DNA of 5,903 bases from an uncultured Chromatiaceae bacterium (GTDB lineage: Bacteria > Pseudomonadota > Gammaproteobacteria > Enterobacterales > Alteromonadaceae), in contig CAMLNG010000248.1 in the NCBI GenBank assembly GCA_946481195.1, forward strand, positions 1 to 5,903, read 5' to 3'. Positions 5,457-5,903 of the stretch are shown here, in pieces (within the stretch, counting starts at the first letter, position 1; each line of letters begins with the position of its first letter). The position numbers were made by a program, and so were the translations under genes. The notes beneath the pieces are model-generated. The model worked only from the letters and a program-made list of their open reading frames with translations, did no database searches and was not told the origin of the DNA.

Positions 5457-5759
5457 TTACCAACGCGTATCATTTTCACAGGGGATCCCGTCACCGTCGC
5501 CATCCATTTTGGTATTCGGGCAATTGGCGATAAAAAACTCAGCCTCCGCTCTGGAGCGCATCTGACTACAGTGTTGCCGGCCATCACACTGGAAGCTTTG
5601 CTGTAATTGTAACTGTGGCTCAACTGGCACTGTCTCAATCGGTACAGGAAGCATCTCCGATACCGGCAGCGATTCGGGTATTGGCGCCACTGATTGTGTG
5701 CGTTGCCACCATTGCCAGCAGCCGATTAGCAACAACAGCACCAATAGTTTATTCAGCAT
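5457..5759 (-). CDS. Excalibur calcium-binding domain protein, secreted or membrane-anchored
   Basis: A 100-residue protein. Residues 2-18 are strongly hydrophobic and contain a lipobox-like LIGC (11-14), so it may be a lipoprotein anchored at Cys14 or carry an N-terminal membrane anchor; the signal would be short for a lipoprotein. A Pro/Glu/Val-rich spacer (about 23-50) leads to the conserved module: FQCDGRQHCSQM (57-67), FFIANCP (75-81) and DGDGDGIPCE (86-95). The last is the DxDxDGxxCE calcium-binding signature of the excalibur family, found in extracellular bacterial proteins. From memory, relatives often have Cys in the MTSC segment and a further C-terminal Cys; here they are Arg70 and absent. 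AGGA lies 7 nt before the ATG. It is upstream of, and co-directional with, the FAN1-exonuclease gene (86 bp gap, no terminator seen). The function is unknown. Confidence 0.8.
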   Translation of the reverse strand: MLNKLLVLLLLIGCWQWWQRTQSVAPIPESLPVSEMLPVPIETVPVEPQLQLQQSFQCDGRQHCSQMRSRAEAEFFIANCPNTKMDGDGDGIPCENDTRW

Positions 5760-5812
5760 TTCAAGTTCCTTTTTGTAGGGCGTGCTGATGTTTGGTGTTT
5801 GTTTTTGCAGCA

Positions 5813-5901
5813 GTTTGGCAGCTTTTTATGCAAGGCAGTGCGAGCGCCGTGTAGTTATTCTACACAAACGAGCACTAACGCAGCAGAAAGAGCTGCCAAA
5901 C
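5813..5901. repeat. 89-bp imperfect palindromic element, possible dispersed repeat
   Basis: The ends GTTTGGCAGCT (5813-5823) and AGCTGCCAAAC (5891-5901) are perfect 11-bp inverted repeats, and pairing continues inward (5825-5827 with 5887-5889, 5829-5831 with 5883-5885). Further nested stems are AGTGC (5837-5841) with GCACT (5872-5876), and GTGTAG (5849-5854) with CTACAC (5860-5865) around a TTATT loop. The whole segment can fold into one long, interrupted hairpin. It contains no gene and lies directly upstream of the excalibur gene. The organisation resembles small palindromic repeats or MITE-like elements dispersed between genes; copy number cannot be seen here. Confidence 0.6.
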
Positions 5902-5903
5902 GC

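Noticed and set aside
5813..5901. Possible integron attC site, because of the long palindrome and the CTAACGC segment.
   Set aside because: The paired GTTRRRY and RYYYAAC boxes are not in the right places and no integrase or cassette array is present.

Overview
The window looks like chromosomal DNA of a free-living gammaproteobacterium, probably an Alteromonadales relative such as Rheinheimera or Alishewanella. This rests on moderate GC, a PEP-CTERM protein with the VSAPATL sorting motif, a bacterial FAN1 nuclease and dense good Shine-Dalgarno sites. It is a judgement from protein style, not a database match. No tRNA, rRNA, CRISPR array, integrase or transposase is visible.

Layout. (1) 2-340, minus strand: the first 113 codons of a yeast-Fcy1-type cytosine deaminase, cut by the window edge. 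(2) 397-1305, minus: a LysR-type regulator just upstream of the deaminase in the same direction. (3) 1434-2192, plus: a classical short-chain dehydrogenase/reductase (SDR) divergent from the LysR gene. They share a 128-bp control region with a LysR-box-like inverted repeat and phased TTAGC repeats. (4) 2193-2415: an SDR terminator, then a control region with a perfect 13-bp direct repeat, a possible IHF site and a near-consensus sigma-54 promoter. (5) 2416-3054, plus: an exported PEP-CTERM protein driven by that promoter. (6) 3019-5370, minus: one large protein joining a complete FAN1-like VRR-NUC nuclease to a DnaQ-like DEDDh 3'-5' exonuclease. Its 3' end overlaps the PEP-CTERM gene and encodes that gene's terminator hairpin. 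A LexA-box-like palindrome lies upstream of its start. (7) 5457-5759, minus: a small secreted or anchored excalibur-domain protein. (8) 5813-5901: an 89-bp imperfect palindrome that looks like a dispersed repeat.

The genes form independent units, not one pathway: a LysR/SDR/deaminase metabolic block, a sigma-54-controlled surface protein that needs an exosortase encoded elsewhere, and a DNA-repair nuclease fusion that may belong to the SOS response. The strongest novelty candidates are the FAN1-DnaQ fusion with its possible LexA site, the sigma-54 control region of the PEP-CTERM gene, and the terminal palindromic element.
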